Positions 22,825-32,154 of a DNA stretch of 64,000 nt are shown piece after piece. A program made the translations under genes and the position numbers. The stretch's first letter is position 1. Each line of letters opens with the position of its first letter. A model generated the notes under the pieces. The model worked only from the letters and a program-made list of their open reading frames with translations, did no database searches and was not told the DNA's origin. The stretch covers positions 1 to 64,000 of the forward strand of contig JAFAHO010000403.1 of NCBI GenBank assembly GCA_019237205.1. Direction: 5' to 3'. The DNA comes from Hyphomicrobiales bacterium. Its GTDB lineage: Bacteria > Pseudomonadota > Alphaproteobacteria > Rhizobiales > Beijerinckiaceae.

Positions 22825-23580
22825 CTGAAGCGCCTTCGCCTCCTCATTCTCGGTGGAACGTCGGAAGCAAGCGCGCTCGCGCGCCGCCTGGCGGATGAGC
22901 TCGGCGTCGCGCCGCTCATCTCGCTCGCGGGCGCGACCGCGAATCCGGCGCCCGCGCCGATCCCTCAGAGGATCGGCGGCTTCGGCGGCGCCGGGGGCCT
23001 TGCAGCGTATCTCGAGGCTGAGCGGATCGACGCCATCGTCGACGCAACGCATCCCTTCGCCCAGCGCATGTCGGCCAATGCGATCGCCGCCTGTCGCGCG
23101 ACCAGGACGCCGCTCGTCGTCTTCACCCGAAGCCCATGGGCGCGGCAGGAGGGCGACCGATGGATCGAAGTCGCGACGATCGACGAAACGGTCGAAGCGC
23201 TCGGTAGCGAACGGAAGACGGTCTTTCTGACGCAAGGGCGGCTGATGCTCGCGGCCTTCGCGAAGGCGCCGCAGCATCGTTACATCGTGCGGGCGATCGA
23301 CCGTCCGACCGGGATCAACGCCTTGCCGGACTGCAAGCTGATCCTCGCCCGCGGCCCCTTCGCGCTCGACGACGAGCTCAAGCTCATGCGCGACGAGCAG
23401 GTCGAGACGCTCGTCACGAAGAACAGCGGCGGCCGCGCGACCTACGCCAAGATCGAGGCCGCGCGGACGCTCGGCGTCAGCGTCGTCATGGTGCGGCGGC
23501 CGAAGCCGCCCGAGGCGGAGACGCTCTCCGATCTCGACGCGGTCATGGCCTGGATCGCGGCTCATCGCGGCGCCCCATAG
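22825..23580 (+). CDS. cobK: Precorrin-6A reductase (probable CTG start)
   Basis: LRLLILGGTSEASALARRLADELG, DATHPFAQRMSANAIAACR and VTKNSGGRATYAKIEAARTLGVSVVMVRRP. Confidence 0.88.
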   Translation: MKRLRLLILGGTSEASALARRLADELGVAPLISLAGATANPAPAPIPQRIGGFGGAGGLAAYLEAERIDAIVDATHPFAQRMSANAIAACRATRTPLVVFTRSPWARQEGDRWIEVATIDETVEALGSERKTVFLTQGRLMLAAFAKAPQHRYIVRAIDRPTGINALPDCKLILARGPFALDDELKLMRDEQVETLVTKNSGGRATYAKIEAARTLGVSVVMVRRPKPPEAETLSDLDAVMAWIAAHRGAP

Positions 23581-24380
23581 GAGCGCGGCGTCAGCATCCA
23601 GGCCCTCGCGCCGTCGCGCGCAACGAAGCGCGTCTCGCTCGATCCGACGATGACCAGCGTCGCCATGTCGACCAGGCTGACGTTCGCCTCGCCGAGCGTG
23701 GTTAGAACCAGGGCCTCGTCGGCGCGCCCGACCGCGCGGGCGAAGGCGACCGGCGTCGTCGCGCCCTTCAGCGCCCGTAAGAGATCGAAGGCCTCGACGA
23801 TGCGCGAGGGCCTCGCCTTCGAGGCGGGATTGTAGAGCGCGAGAACGAAGTCGCCCTCGACCGCGGCCTCGAGGCGCCGCTGGACGATTGCCCATGGCTT
23901 CAGATTGTCGGAGAGCGAGATGGCGCAGAAATCGTGGCCGAGCGGCGCGCCGAGCCGCGCCGCCGCCGCCTGCATCGCCGTGACGCCGGGCGCGACCGCA
24001 ACATCGAGCGCGCGCCATTGCGGCTTTTCCTCGATCGCTTCGAATAGAGCCGCAGCCATGGCGAAAACGCCAGGATCGCCGCCGGAGACGACCGCGACGG
24101 CATGGCCCTCAGCGGCCAGAGTCAAAGCCAGACGCGCACGGTCGAGCTCGACCCGATTGTCGCTTGCGTGAGCGCGCTGGTCCGGCCGCAAGGCAAGTCG
24201 CTCCACATAAGCCGCGTAACCGACGACGTCGCTTGCGGCCTCGATCTCGGAGGATGCCTCAGGCGTGATCCAGCACGCCGGGCCGGGACCGAGCCCGACG
24301 ATCGCGACGCGCCCGGTCACGGACGCCGCCCCCGGCCGGGGACCAGAATCAGCGAGAAATAAGGCGCGGCCCCGTCGCAC
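23562..24380 (-). CDS. cobJ: Precorrin-3B C17-methyltransferase
   Basis: VAIVGLGPGPACWITPEASSEIEAASDVVGYAAYVERL and VSGGDPGVFAMAAALFE. Confidence 0.94.
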   Translation of the reverse strand: MRRGRALFLADSGPRPGAASVTGRVAIVGLGPGPACWITPEASSEIEAASDVVGYAAYVERLALRPDQRAHASDNRVELDRARLALTLAAEGHAVAVVSGGDPGVFAMAAALFEAIEEKPQWRALDVAVAPGVTAMQAAAARLGAPLGHDFCAISLSDNLKPWAIVQRRLEAAVEGDFVLALYNPASKARPSRIVEAFDLLRALKGATTPVAFARAVGRADEALVLTTLGEANVSLVDMATLVIVGSSETRFVARDGARAWMLTPRSYGAPR

Positions 24381-25045
24381 TTGTCGGCGAGCGGCATGAC
24401 CGCCTCGCCCGTCATGGTGGCGCGCTCAACGTAGATCGCCCGCTCCGCCATGCCGGTCTTCATGAGCGCGGCTTTCGCGCGTGTGAAGTTGCGGCCGATC
24501 TTCACAATGACCGCGGCGTCGGCGAGCGCGAGGCGGCGGATAAGCTCTTCGAGGGGAAGCGTCGCCGGCAGAACGACCAGCGAATCATCGCCCCAGGTCA
24601 TCGCCGCCGCGGCCGCTCCCCACGCGCCGCAGATCGAGGAGACTCCGGGCACGATCGTTACCGCAAACCGCTCGCGCAGGCGGATGAAGAGATGCATGAA
24701 CGAGCCGTAAAAGAGCGGATCGCCCTCGCTGAGCAGCGCGACGTCACGGCCCGCCGCAAGGTGGCCCGCAATCGCCGCCGTGCTTGCCTCATAGAAATGA
24801 GCCAACGCCTCGCGATAGGGCGGATCGTCGAAATGCGACTCCGTGGTCATCGGGTAGAAGAGCGGAAGCTCGACATGCGACGGCTTCAGCCAGCAATCGA
24901 CGATGCCCCGCGCGTTGCCACGCCGTCCGGCCTTGGCGAAGAACGACACCACGGGCGCCTCGGCGATGACGCGCACGGCCTTCACCGTGAGAAGCTCCGG
25001 ATCGCCGGGCCCAACGCCAACGCCGAAGAGCCGGCCCTTTGTCAT
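24317..25045 (-). CDS. cobI: Precorrin-2 C20-methyltransferase
   Basis: MTKGRLFGVGVGPGDPELLTVKAVRVIAEAPVVSFFAK and LLSEGDPLFYGSFMHLF. Confidence 0.94.
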   Translation of the reverse strand: MTKGRLFGVGVGPGDPELLTVKAVRVIAEAPVVSFFAKAGRRGNARGIVDCWLKPSHVELPLFYPMTTESHFDDPPYREALAHFYEASTAAIAGHLAAGRDVALLSEGDPLFYGSFMHLFIRLRERFAVTIVPGVSSICGAWGAAAAAMTWGDDSLVVLPATLPLEELIRRLALADAAVIVKIGRNFTRAKAALMKTGMAERAIYVERATMTGEAVMPLADKCDGAAPYFSLILVPGRGRRP

Positions 25046-25671
25046 TCGACCTCGCTTGCGAGAGCGTTGACGGCGGCGGCCGCCATGGCGCTGCCGCCCT
25101 TGCGCCCGCGAATCGCGATGGCCGGCAGGCCGCTCTCGGTCAGCGCCTCCTTCGATTCTGCCGCGCCGACAAAGCCGACCGGCATGCCGATGATCGCGGC
25201 GGGGCATGGACCGCCGGCGGCGACGAGTTCCAGGAGTCGAAAGAGAGCGGTCGGCGCATTGCCTACGGCGACGAGCGCGCCGGCGAGGCGCGGCAGCCAG
25301 AGGTCGATCGCGGCGGCCGTGCGGGTCGTTCCGAGCTTTTCAGCCAGCGCGGGCGTCGCGGGATCGGCGAGCGTGCAGATGACGTCGTTGCCTGCGGGCA
25401 GCCGGGCGCGAGTGACGCCTTCGGCGACCATGCGTGCGTCGCAGAAGACCGGCGCGCCGCATTTGAGCGCGTGCTCGGCCGCCTCGGCGGCCCCGGGCGT
25501 GAAGACGAGGTCGCGCGCCGCCTCGACCATGCCGCAGGCGTGGACGACCCTGACCGCGACACGCTCCTCGAGAGGCGAGAATCGCGCGAGATCGGCCTCC
25601 CGGCGAATGATGGCGAAGGATTGGCGATAGATCGCGGCCCCGTCCTTCTCGTAAACGTAGCGCTCTTTCAC
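25042..25671 (-). CDS. cobH: Precorrin-8X methylmutase
   Basis: YEKDGAAIYRQSFAIIRREADL, VRVVHACGMVEAARDL and IIGMPVGFVGAAESKEAL. Confidence 0.95.
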   Translation of the reverse strand: MKERYVYEKDGAAIYRQSFAIIRREADLARFSPLEERVAVRVVHACGMVEAARDLVFTPGAAEAAEHALKCGAPVFCDARMVAEGVTRARLPAGNDVICTLADPATPALAEKLGTTRTAAAIDLWLPRLAGALVAVGNAPTALFRLLELVAAGGPCPAAIIGMPVGFVGAAESKEALTESGLPAIAIRGRKGGSAMAAAAVNALASEVE

Positions 25672-26966
25672 GCGCCGGACCTCTCGCTTTCGAACAGTTT
25701 TGCCCCTTCGCCCGCGAGAAACGCCTCAATGGCGACGCTCGACAGGCCGCGACGCACGGGCCGGTCGGCCGCCCTTCCGTCGACGACGAGATCGTATCCG
25801 TTTTCGGTCGCGATCAAAGTCGCCGCGGTCGCGAGAGGCCTTGCGCAGCCCTTAGTGCAGCCGCTTACATGCAGAATGACACTGTCGGCGGCTGGCAGCA
25901 GCGACGCCCAGCGCGCAGCGTCCTCGCGCAAGGGGCGGAACGCGTGCATGCAGGCGGGAGCGCCGGGACAGGCGACGACGCGCATACGCAAATCGCCGGA
26001 ATGGACGAGGAAGCCGACCTTCGCGCAAACTCCGAGGAAGGACACAGCGCTCCGCGGCGTAAGGCCGGTGACGAAAAACGATCGCCACGGGGCGAGCCTG
26101 AGGCCGTCAGCGCCCGCGGATCGGGCGCGTTCGATGAGCGTCCTGAATCGGCCCGCATCGATGTCGCCGAACGCCGCGCCGGCGCCGACGACGACCGCGG
26201 GCCCGAAGGCGTGACCGCCGAGCACATCGCGCAGCGAGGTCGAGCGGCGCGATCGGGCGCGAGGCCTCGCGTCGAGCCCAGCGCCGGCGAAAACGGCCTT
26301 GGCGCCGAGACGTTCGACGAGCGCGCGCATCCGCCGCGCCTCGCCGGCGCCGGCGCGGGAAAGGAAAGCTTGCGCGAGACGCGAGGCTGCGTCACCGATC
26401 TCGGAGGGCGGCAAGATCGCGGCGAGCGCGTCGTCGCCGCCGAGATACGCCGCGAAGGCGGGGCCTTCTGCGCCTCGTATCGCCTCGAAGCGGATATCAG
26501 CGTCGATGTCGCCGACAGGCAGCCGCCCGCCCGCGTCGAGAACGAAGCTGAACTTCGCCGGCAGCGGGCGCAACGCCGAGTCCTCGGCGAGCCGGCTCTC
26601 CAAGACAGCGACGCTCGGGGCGAGGTCAAAGGCAGCGGCGGGATCGACGTCGCTCAGCGGGCTCACGAGAATGTTGCGGAGCCGCTCGACCTCCGGGTCC
26701 GAATCGAGGAGGCAGGCCGCGGCGAGGCGCGCCTGCAGGTCCGGCATAGTCTTTTCGTTGACCCCGCGCACCTGCAGATTGCCGCGGGCTGAGAGGCTGA
26801 TCGCGCCGTTGCCGCAGGCAAGCGCGCTTTCGGCGATCGCCGCCGCCTGATCGAGGGTCAGCCGCCCACCGGAGGCCCGCACGCGCACCAGCAGCCCGTC
26901 GCCGGTTTGCATGGGCCTCAGGGCCCCAGGACACCAGCCTTCCCGGCGAGGCGCAATGGGGCTCAT
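25668..26966 (-). CDS. cobG: Precorrin-3B synthase
   Basis: Sulfite/nitrite reductase fold: GWCPGALRPMQTGDGLLVRVRASGGRLT, NLQVRGV and HVSGCTKGCARPLATA. Confidence 0.92.
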   Translation of the reverse strand: MSPIAPRREGWCPGALRPMQTGDGLLVRVRASGGRLTLDQAAAIAESALACGNGAISLSARGNLQVRGVNEKTMPDLQARLAAACLLDSDPEVERLRNILVSPLSDVDPAAAFDLAPSVAVLESRLAEDSALRPLPAKFSFVLDAGGRLPVGDIDADIRFEAIRGAEGPAFAAYLGGDDALAAILPPSEIGDAASRLAQAFLSRAGAGEARRMRALVERLGAKAVFAGAGLDARPRARSRRSTSLRDVLGGHAFGPAVVVGAGAAFGDIDAGRFRTLIERARSAGADGLRLAPWRSFFVTGLTPRSAVSFLGVCAKVGFLVHSGDLRMRVVACPGAPACMHAFRPLREDAARWASLLPAADSVILHVSGCTKGCARPLATAATLIATENGYDLVVDGRAADRPVRRGLSSVAIEAFLAGEGAKLFESERSGA

Positions 26967-29900
26967 GCGGCCTCCTGCAAGAGCAACGCCAGAATGCTCG
27001 CCGACGAATTGCGGCGTGAGCGCCAGAAGCCGCGCCGCTCGGCGTCACCGAACACCCCCGCCATGTGCCGCGCGGCCGGACGGTTGGCGCGGACGAGGAA
27101 CGCCCGAACGGCGTCGTCGCCGAGCGTCGCGTCGAACATCAGGTCGAACTGCGCGCTGTCGACGGCGTCGGTCAATGTGGCGAAGGCGTAGAGATTATCG
27201 AGCGACTGCGCGATTTCCGCCGCGCCGCGATGGCCGTGGCGCATCTGCCCTGCAAGCCAGCGCGGATTGGCGGCGCGGCCGCGCAGCGCCCGCGCGATCT
27301 CCTGTTCGAGCGGACGGATTTTCGGCTTGGCGGGCGCGCTCGAATCGAGGTGGTAGAGCGCAGGCCTCGCGCCAAGATGCGCGGCCGCCGCGGCGAAGCC
27401 GCCCTCATGCTCGGCAAAGGCGTCAGCGTCGAGCGCGTCCTGACCAGGCAGGTCCTGGGCGTGGACGAACGCGTCGGCGCCGGCGACGCTGGCGCGGAAC
27501 GCCCCAGCCGCCTCGCGCCCGTCGCCGTCGCCGTCATAGGCGTGGCTGGTCGCGGACAAATAGGCCTCCGCCAGATCCGCCCGCTCGGTCCAACGCCCTT
27601 CAGAAATGCGCCGGCCGAGCGCGACGCCGTAGGCGCCGGGCGCCCCACCAAAGACGCGCGCCAGCGCTGCGCCATTGAAGGCGGTGAGCGGATTGTCGTC
27701 GTCGCTTTCGTCGAGATCGGCGACGGCCCGAACGGCGGCGCTGAACAGCGCGATCTGGGCGGGGAAGACGTCACGGAAAAGGCCCGAGATTCTGAGCGTG
27801 ACGTCGATTCGGGGGCGACCCAGCGTCGCGAGCGGCAGAATCTCGAAGCCGCTGACGCGGTTCGACGAGGTGTCCCAGGTCGGCCGGCACCCAAGGTGCG
27901 CGAAGGCCTGGGCGAGATCGTCGCCGCCGGTGCGCATCGTCGCCGAGCCCCAAAGATCGAGCACGAGCCGTTTGGGCCAAGCCCCATGATCCTGCGCGTA
28001 GCGCGCCAGCACCTCCTCGGCGGCGCGGCGCCCGATCTCCCAAGCGTTGCGGGTCGGAGCCGAGCGCGGATCAATGGCGAAAAGATTGCGCCCCGTCGGC
28101 AGCACGTCGAGGCGGCCCCTCGCCGGCGCGCCGGCCGGACCGGACTGCACAAAACGCCCGGCAAGCGCGCGGATGAGGCCGAGCGACTCGGCGGCGCCGC
28201 AGGCGACGATGCGTTCGCTCAGGGTCTCGACGGCTTCGGCGTCGAGTTCGAGCCCCGAGGCGAATCCCTCCGCGCTCTCGGGCGAGCGGCTGAACACATG
28301 CAGCCCGTCGCCGACCCGCATGTCCTTGAGGTCGCAGAGCCAGCCGTCGAGCGCGATAAGCGCCTCCTCCGGCGGCTTGCCCTCGGCGGCGCATTCCTTC
28401 AAGAGGCCCGTCGCCCGCCCCCGCTCCAGGATCAGCGCCGCGATCGCGCGGGCGCGGCGCGGATCGAGCGCCTGAGCCTGGACGAATTCATCGAAGAGGC
28501 CTTCGAGCTCGAGCGTCGCGCCGTACGAGCCGGCGGCGACCAGCGGCGGCGTCAGATGGCCGATGGCCGCCGCGCCGATTCGGCGCTTGGCCTGCGCCGC
28601 CTCGCCAGGGTTGTTGACGATGAACGGATAGACGACCGGCGTCGCGCCGATGAGGACTTCGGGCGCGCAATTCTCCGACAGGGCGACGGCCTTGCCGGGC
28701 AGCCATTCGAGCGTTCCGTGCGCGCCGAGCTGGATGAGCGCGTCGATGCGCTCCTTCCGTGTGAGCCAGAAGTGGAACGCCACGTAGGAATGACGCGGCG
28801 CGAGCGTCAGATCGTGATAGTCGCCCTTGCGCGCAGCTGGGTCGCCCCGGTCTGGTTGCACCGCGATGACGAGCTTGCCGAGGCGCAGGAAGCGAAACCG
28901 GAAAGCGCCTCCGATCAGGCAGGGATCGTCGGCGGGTTCGCCCCAGGCGTCGCGCAGGGCGCCTTTGAACGCCAGCGGCGCCGCCGTGAGTTCGGCTTCG
29001 TATTCGGCGAGCGTCAGCGTCGGCTCGGGCGGACCCTCGGACAAGGCCGCGATCAGCGAGGGCGGATCGCAATCGCCGGCGACGTCGTAGCCGGCCTCGC
29101 GCAAAATGTCGGCGATCGCGACGGCGCTCGCGGGCGTGTCGAGGCCGACCGCATAGCCCGTGCGTCCGCCGCGCGCCGGATAATCCGGCAATACGCAGGC
29201 GAGGCGCTTGTCAGCCGGCGCCGTGCGTCTGAGTCTAGCCCAGGACGCCGCAAGCTCGGCGACGAAGGCGACCCGGTCGGCGAGAGGCTGATGGGCGACG
29301 GCGCCGAATTCGATCGAGGCGTTGCGCTCCTGCGCCGTCTTGAAGGAGATGGCGCGGGTCAGAATCCGCCCATCGATCTCCGGCAGGGCGACATGCATCG
29401 CAAGATCCGCCGGTCCGAGGCCGCGAGCCGAAGCGCGCCAGGCCTCGAGCCCGATGCCCGCCAGCACAACCTGCAGCACCGGCGCGTCGATAGAATCGAG
29501 AACGGTTCCCTCGGCCTCGTCGAGCCTCGCGGAAAAAGCTGTCGCGTTGAGCACGACATCGATGGGTTCACGCTCGATCAAGGCGCGGAGCGGGCCGACC
29601 GCGGCCTCGTCCTTGAGGCTCGTGACGTAGACGCTCGTCGTCGCGAAGCCCGTGGCGCGGAGCGCATCCGCCAGCGCCCCGATCGGATCGAGATCGTTGG
29701 CGAGGTAGATCGAACGGTAGAACACGATCAACGCATGCGGCGCGCCCGGCCCGGCGTCGAAGCACGCTTCCGCGAAACGGCCGAAGGCGCTGACCGCTTC
29801 GGGCTGCGGGGCCAACGTCGCTGAGCCGAGTTCGGCGGCGAGAAAGACGAGGCACGCGGCCATGTTGGCGGGACCGCCTTCGTCGAAATAGCGCCAGATC

Positions 29901-30310
29901 TGCTCAATCGCGGCTCGCGGCAGGCTCGAGGCGTCTTCGAGCCGCGCGTCGGCGCGCCGGTCGCCCGGCAGCAAGGCGAGTTTGACGCCGCGCTTGCGCG
30001 CCAGCGCCGCCAGTTCGTCGACGCCGTAGCGCCAGTAGTCCGCGCCGCCTAGGACACGCGCCACGACGAGCTTGGCCCGGGCGCAGACGCGCTCGAGATA
30101 GAGGTCGATCGAATAGGGATGGCGCAGCGCAGCGAGGCTGGCGAGCCTCAGCGTCGGCTTCGGCTGCGGTTGTCCGTCATAGGCGCGCGCGAGCGCATTG
30201 AGGTCGCTGTCGGAAAACGAGAGGAAGACGACATCCGCGGGCGTCTGGCCGAGATCGACCGCTTCGACCGTTTCGTCGAGCGTTCGGACCTCGATGCGCG
30301 GGATGTGCAC
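26963..30310 (-). CDS. cobN: Cobaltochelatase subunit CobN
   Basis: 1115 aa; VAVQPDRGDPAARKGDYHDLTLAPRHSYVAFHFWL, HGTLEWLPGKAVALSENCAPE and SGLFRDVFPAQIALFSAAV. Confidence 0.95.
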   Translation of the reverse strand: MHIPRIEVRTLDETVEAVDLGQTPADVVFLSFSDSDLNALARAYDGQPQPKPTLRLASLAALRHPYSIDLYLERVCARAKLVVARVLGGADYWRYGVDELAALARKRGVKLALLPGDRRADARLEDASSLPRAAIEQIWRYFDEGGPANMAACLVFLAAELGSATLAPQPEAVSAFGRFAEACFDAGPGAPHALIVFYRSIYLANDLDPIGALADALRATGFATTSVYVTSLKDEAAVGPLRALIEREPIDVVLNATAFSARLDEAEGTVLDSIDAPVLQVVLAGIGLEAWRASARGLGPADLAMHVALPEIDGRILTRAISFKTAQERNASIEFGAVAHQPLADRVAFVAELAASWARLRRTAPADKRLACVLPDYPARGGRTGYAVGLDTPASAVAIADILREAGYDVAGDCDPPSLIAALSEGPPEPTLTLAEYEAELTAAPLAFKGALRDAWGEPADDPCLIGGAFRFRFLRLGKLVIAVQPDRGDPAARKGDYHDLTLAPRHSYVAFHFWLTRKERIDALIQLGAHGTLEWLPGKAVALSENCAPEVLIGATPVVYPFIVNNPGEAAQAKRRIGAAAIGHLTPPLVAAGSYGATLELEGLFDEFVQAQALDPRRARAIAALILERGRATGLLKECAAEGKPPEEALIALDGWLCDLKDMRVGDGLHVFSRSPESAEGFASGLELDAEAVETLSERIVACGAAESLGLIRALAGRFVQSGPAGAPARGRLDVLPTGRNLFAIDPRSAPTRNAWEIGRRAAEEVLARYAQDHGAWPKRLVLDLWGSATMRTGGDDLAQAFAHLGCRPTWDTSSNRVSGFEILPLATLGRPRIDVTLRISGLFRDVFPAQIALFSAAVRAVADLDESDDDNPLTAFNGAALARVFGGAPGAYGVALGRRISEGRWTERADLAEAYLSATSHAYDGDGDGREAAGAFRASVAGADAFVHAQDLPGQDALDADAFAEHEGGFAAAAAHLGARPALYHLDSSAPAKPKIRPLEQEIARALRGRAANPRWLAGQMRHGHRGAAEIAQSLDNLYAFATLTDAVDSAQFDLMFDATLGDDAVRAFLVRANRPAARHMAGVFGDAERRGFWRSRRNSSASILALLLQEAA

Positions 30311-30316
30311 GGGACC

Positions 30317-31345
30317 TCAGGCGCCGAGCGCCGCGGCGACCGCCTCGCGGTCGACGCCCTTTTGCGCGATCACCACAAGCCGGCTCTCGCGCGGCTCGTG
30401 AGCGCTCCACGGCCGGTCGAAGTCGCGGCGGAAGCGCGAACCTACGCCCTGCACCAGCATGCGCATCGGCCTGCCGGCGACTTCGACGAAGCCCTTGATG
30501 CGCAGGATGTCGTGCATCTGCGTCGCTTCGCTCAAGCGATCGATCAGCGCATCGGGATCGCGCGCCGCGGGAATCGCGACGACGAACGTGTCGAAGTCGT
30601 CGTGATCGTGCTCGCCCTCGGCGTCGTGATGCGAGGGCCGCGCTTCAAGGTGGTCCTCCGCCGCCGCCCTCACGCCGAGCAGCACGTTGGGGTCGATCGC
30701 GCCCTCGCGGGTCGCGGCGATCTTGACCGCGCGAGGCAGGCTTCTGGCGATTTCCAAGCGCAATCTCTCGAGCGCGTCCGGCGCGACCAGATCGGCCTTG
30801 TTGAGCAAGACAAGATCGGCGCAGAGAAGCTGGTCTTCGTAAACTTCCTCGAGCGGATTGTCGTGATCGAGCGATGGGTCGGCTGCGCGCTGCCGAGCGA
30901 TTCGCGCCGGATCGTCGGCGAAGCGCCCCTCGGCGACCGCGGCCGCGTCCACGACCGCGATGACCCCATCGACGGTGAGCTTCGTGCGCAGGTCCGGCCA
31001 GTCGAAGGCCTTGACGAGCGGCTTCGGCAAGGCAAGGCCGGACGTCTCGACGACGATGTGGTCGGGTCTTGGCTCGCGCGCGAGCAGCGCCGTCACCGCA
31101 GGCGCGAAATCGTCGGCGACTGTGCAGCAGATGCAGCCGTTGGCGAGTTCGATGATCGCCTCGCGCGGGCAGGCGGCGTCGGCGCAGCCCTTGAGGAGCT
31201 CGCCGTCGACGCCGACGTCGCCGAATTCGTTGATGATCAGCGCAAGGCGCCGTCCGCCGGCGTGGCTGAGGAGATGACGGATCAGTGTCGTCTTGCCGGC
31301 GCCAAGAAAGCCGGTGACGATGGTGACGGGGGTCTTGGCGAGCAT
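30317..31345 (-). CDS. cobW: Cobalamin biosynthesis GTP-binding protein CobW
   Basis: TIVTGFLGAGKTTLIRHLL, INEFGDVGVDGELL and ELANGCICCTVADDF. Confidence 0.95.
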   Translation of the reverse strand: MLAKTPVTIVTGFLGAGKTTLIRHLLSHAGGRRLALIINEFGDVGVDGELLKGCADAACPREAIIELANGCICCTVADDFAPAVTALLAREPRPDHIVVETSGLALPKPLVKAFDWPDLRTKLTVDGVIAVVDAAAVAEGRFADDPARIARQRAADPSLDHDNPLEEVYEDQLLCADLVLLNKADLVAPDALERLRLEIARSLPRAVKIAATREGAIDPNVLLGVRAAAEDHLEARPSHHDAEGEHDHDDFDTFVVAIPAARDPDALIDRLSEATQMHDILRIKGFVEVAGRPMRMLVQGVGSRFRRDFDRPWSAHEPRESRLVVIAQKGVDREAVAAALGA

Positions 31346-31353
31346 CGGCGAAC

Positions 31354-31731
31354 CTATCGCGTGAGGGCGGGAGCGAGCGGCGGCGTGCGCGAAATGACGC
31401 CCTTACGGAAAGGAAGCGGACGTTCGCGCCACGGAACGAGACCGTCGGGGGCGGCGGCGTAGCGCCGGGCCGCGGTGACGATGTCCTCGACATTCGCCTC
31501 TCGGCTGAGGTCGCCGACGACGTAGGTCCATTTGCCTGGCGCAGCGAGCGCGACCGTGCATGGGCGTTTGCAGACCGACAGGCACTCGACCGGACGAAGC
31601 GCGATGTCCTCGTCAGCCAAGCGGGCCTCGAGCGCGTTGTAGAGCGCCGCGCCGGCCGGCCCCTCAGCGGACTTGCAAGTGACGCAGACGAGCACTGTCG
31701 CGGCGGGCGGAACGGCGCTTGCGGCGGTCAT
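31354..31731 (-). CDS. DUF1636 family thioredoxin-like/2Fe-2S-type protein
   Basis: VLVCVTCKSA...VECLSVCKRPCTVALAAPGKWTYVVGDL. Confidence 0.88.
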   Translation of the reverse strand: MTAASAVPPAATVLVCVTCKSAEGPAGAALYNALEARLADEDIALRPVECLSVCKRPCTVALAAPGKWTYVVGDLSREANVEDIVTAARRYAAAPDGLVPWRERPLPFRKGVISRTPPLAPALTR

Positions 31732-31758
31732 GTCGGGCGGTCCGGGCGCGGCAGACGT

Positions 31759-31842
31759 TCAGGCGTCGCGCGGACGATCCGCCGTCCCGGCGTAGAGGCG
31801 CATCCGCTGAAGTGCTGAAGAGGGATTTGGCGAAGAAGTCAT
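31759..31842 (-). CDS. Candidate 27-codon leader ORF downstream of the cobalamin riboswitch
   Basis: AAGGAG-(5 nt)-ATG; encodes MTSSPNPSSALQRMRLYAGTADRPRDA-stop; 27 nt before the DUF1636 start. Confidence 0.4.
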   Translation of the reverse strand: MTSSPNPSSALQRMRLYAGTADRPRDA

Positions 31843-31889
31843 CGACGCTCCTTGGCCGCCCCACCGGCGGCCCTGCGGAATGATCGGCG

Positions 31890-32062
31890 CACGGCAGGTC
31901 TCCTGGCTCGCGGCGTATCGCCGACGCCGCCTTCCCGGGCGAAACGCCCAGTGGCGAAAATGCGTCGGCACGCCGCTCACAGTCGCGGGGGCGGCCGCGG
32001 ATCGGCCAGAGGCCTGCCGCGTTCCCTTTTCACCCTCGAAGACGCGAGGGACCGTACGGGAC
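31890..32062 (-). promoter_or_regulatory. Cobalamin (AdoCbl) riboswitch upstream of DUF1636-cobW-cobN-cobGHIJ
   Basis: Reverse strand reads GGGAACGCGGCAGG...GCCCCCGCGACTGTGA...GCCACTGGGC...CGGGAAGGCGGC...CGAGCCAGGAGACCTGCCGTGC, the conserved cobalamin riboswitch blocks in order. Confidence 0.92.
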
Positions 32063-32154
32063 GTATCTTCCAGCTTCGCAAGGGGTTGTCAAATTTGCGC
32101 CAGCGGCGTTGGCGACCGGGCCAGAATCCTGCTAGCGGTCCGCGCTTCGCGAGG

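Noticed and set aside
27065-29824. 919-aa plus-strand ORF
   Set aside because: Entirely antisense to cobN; Arg/Gly/Glu-rich low-information translation typical of shadow ORFs in high-GC DNA.
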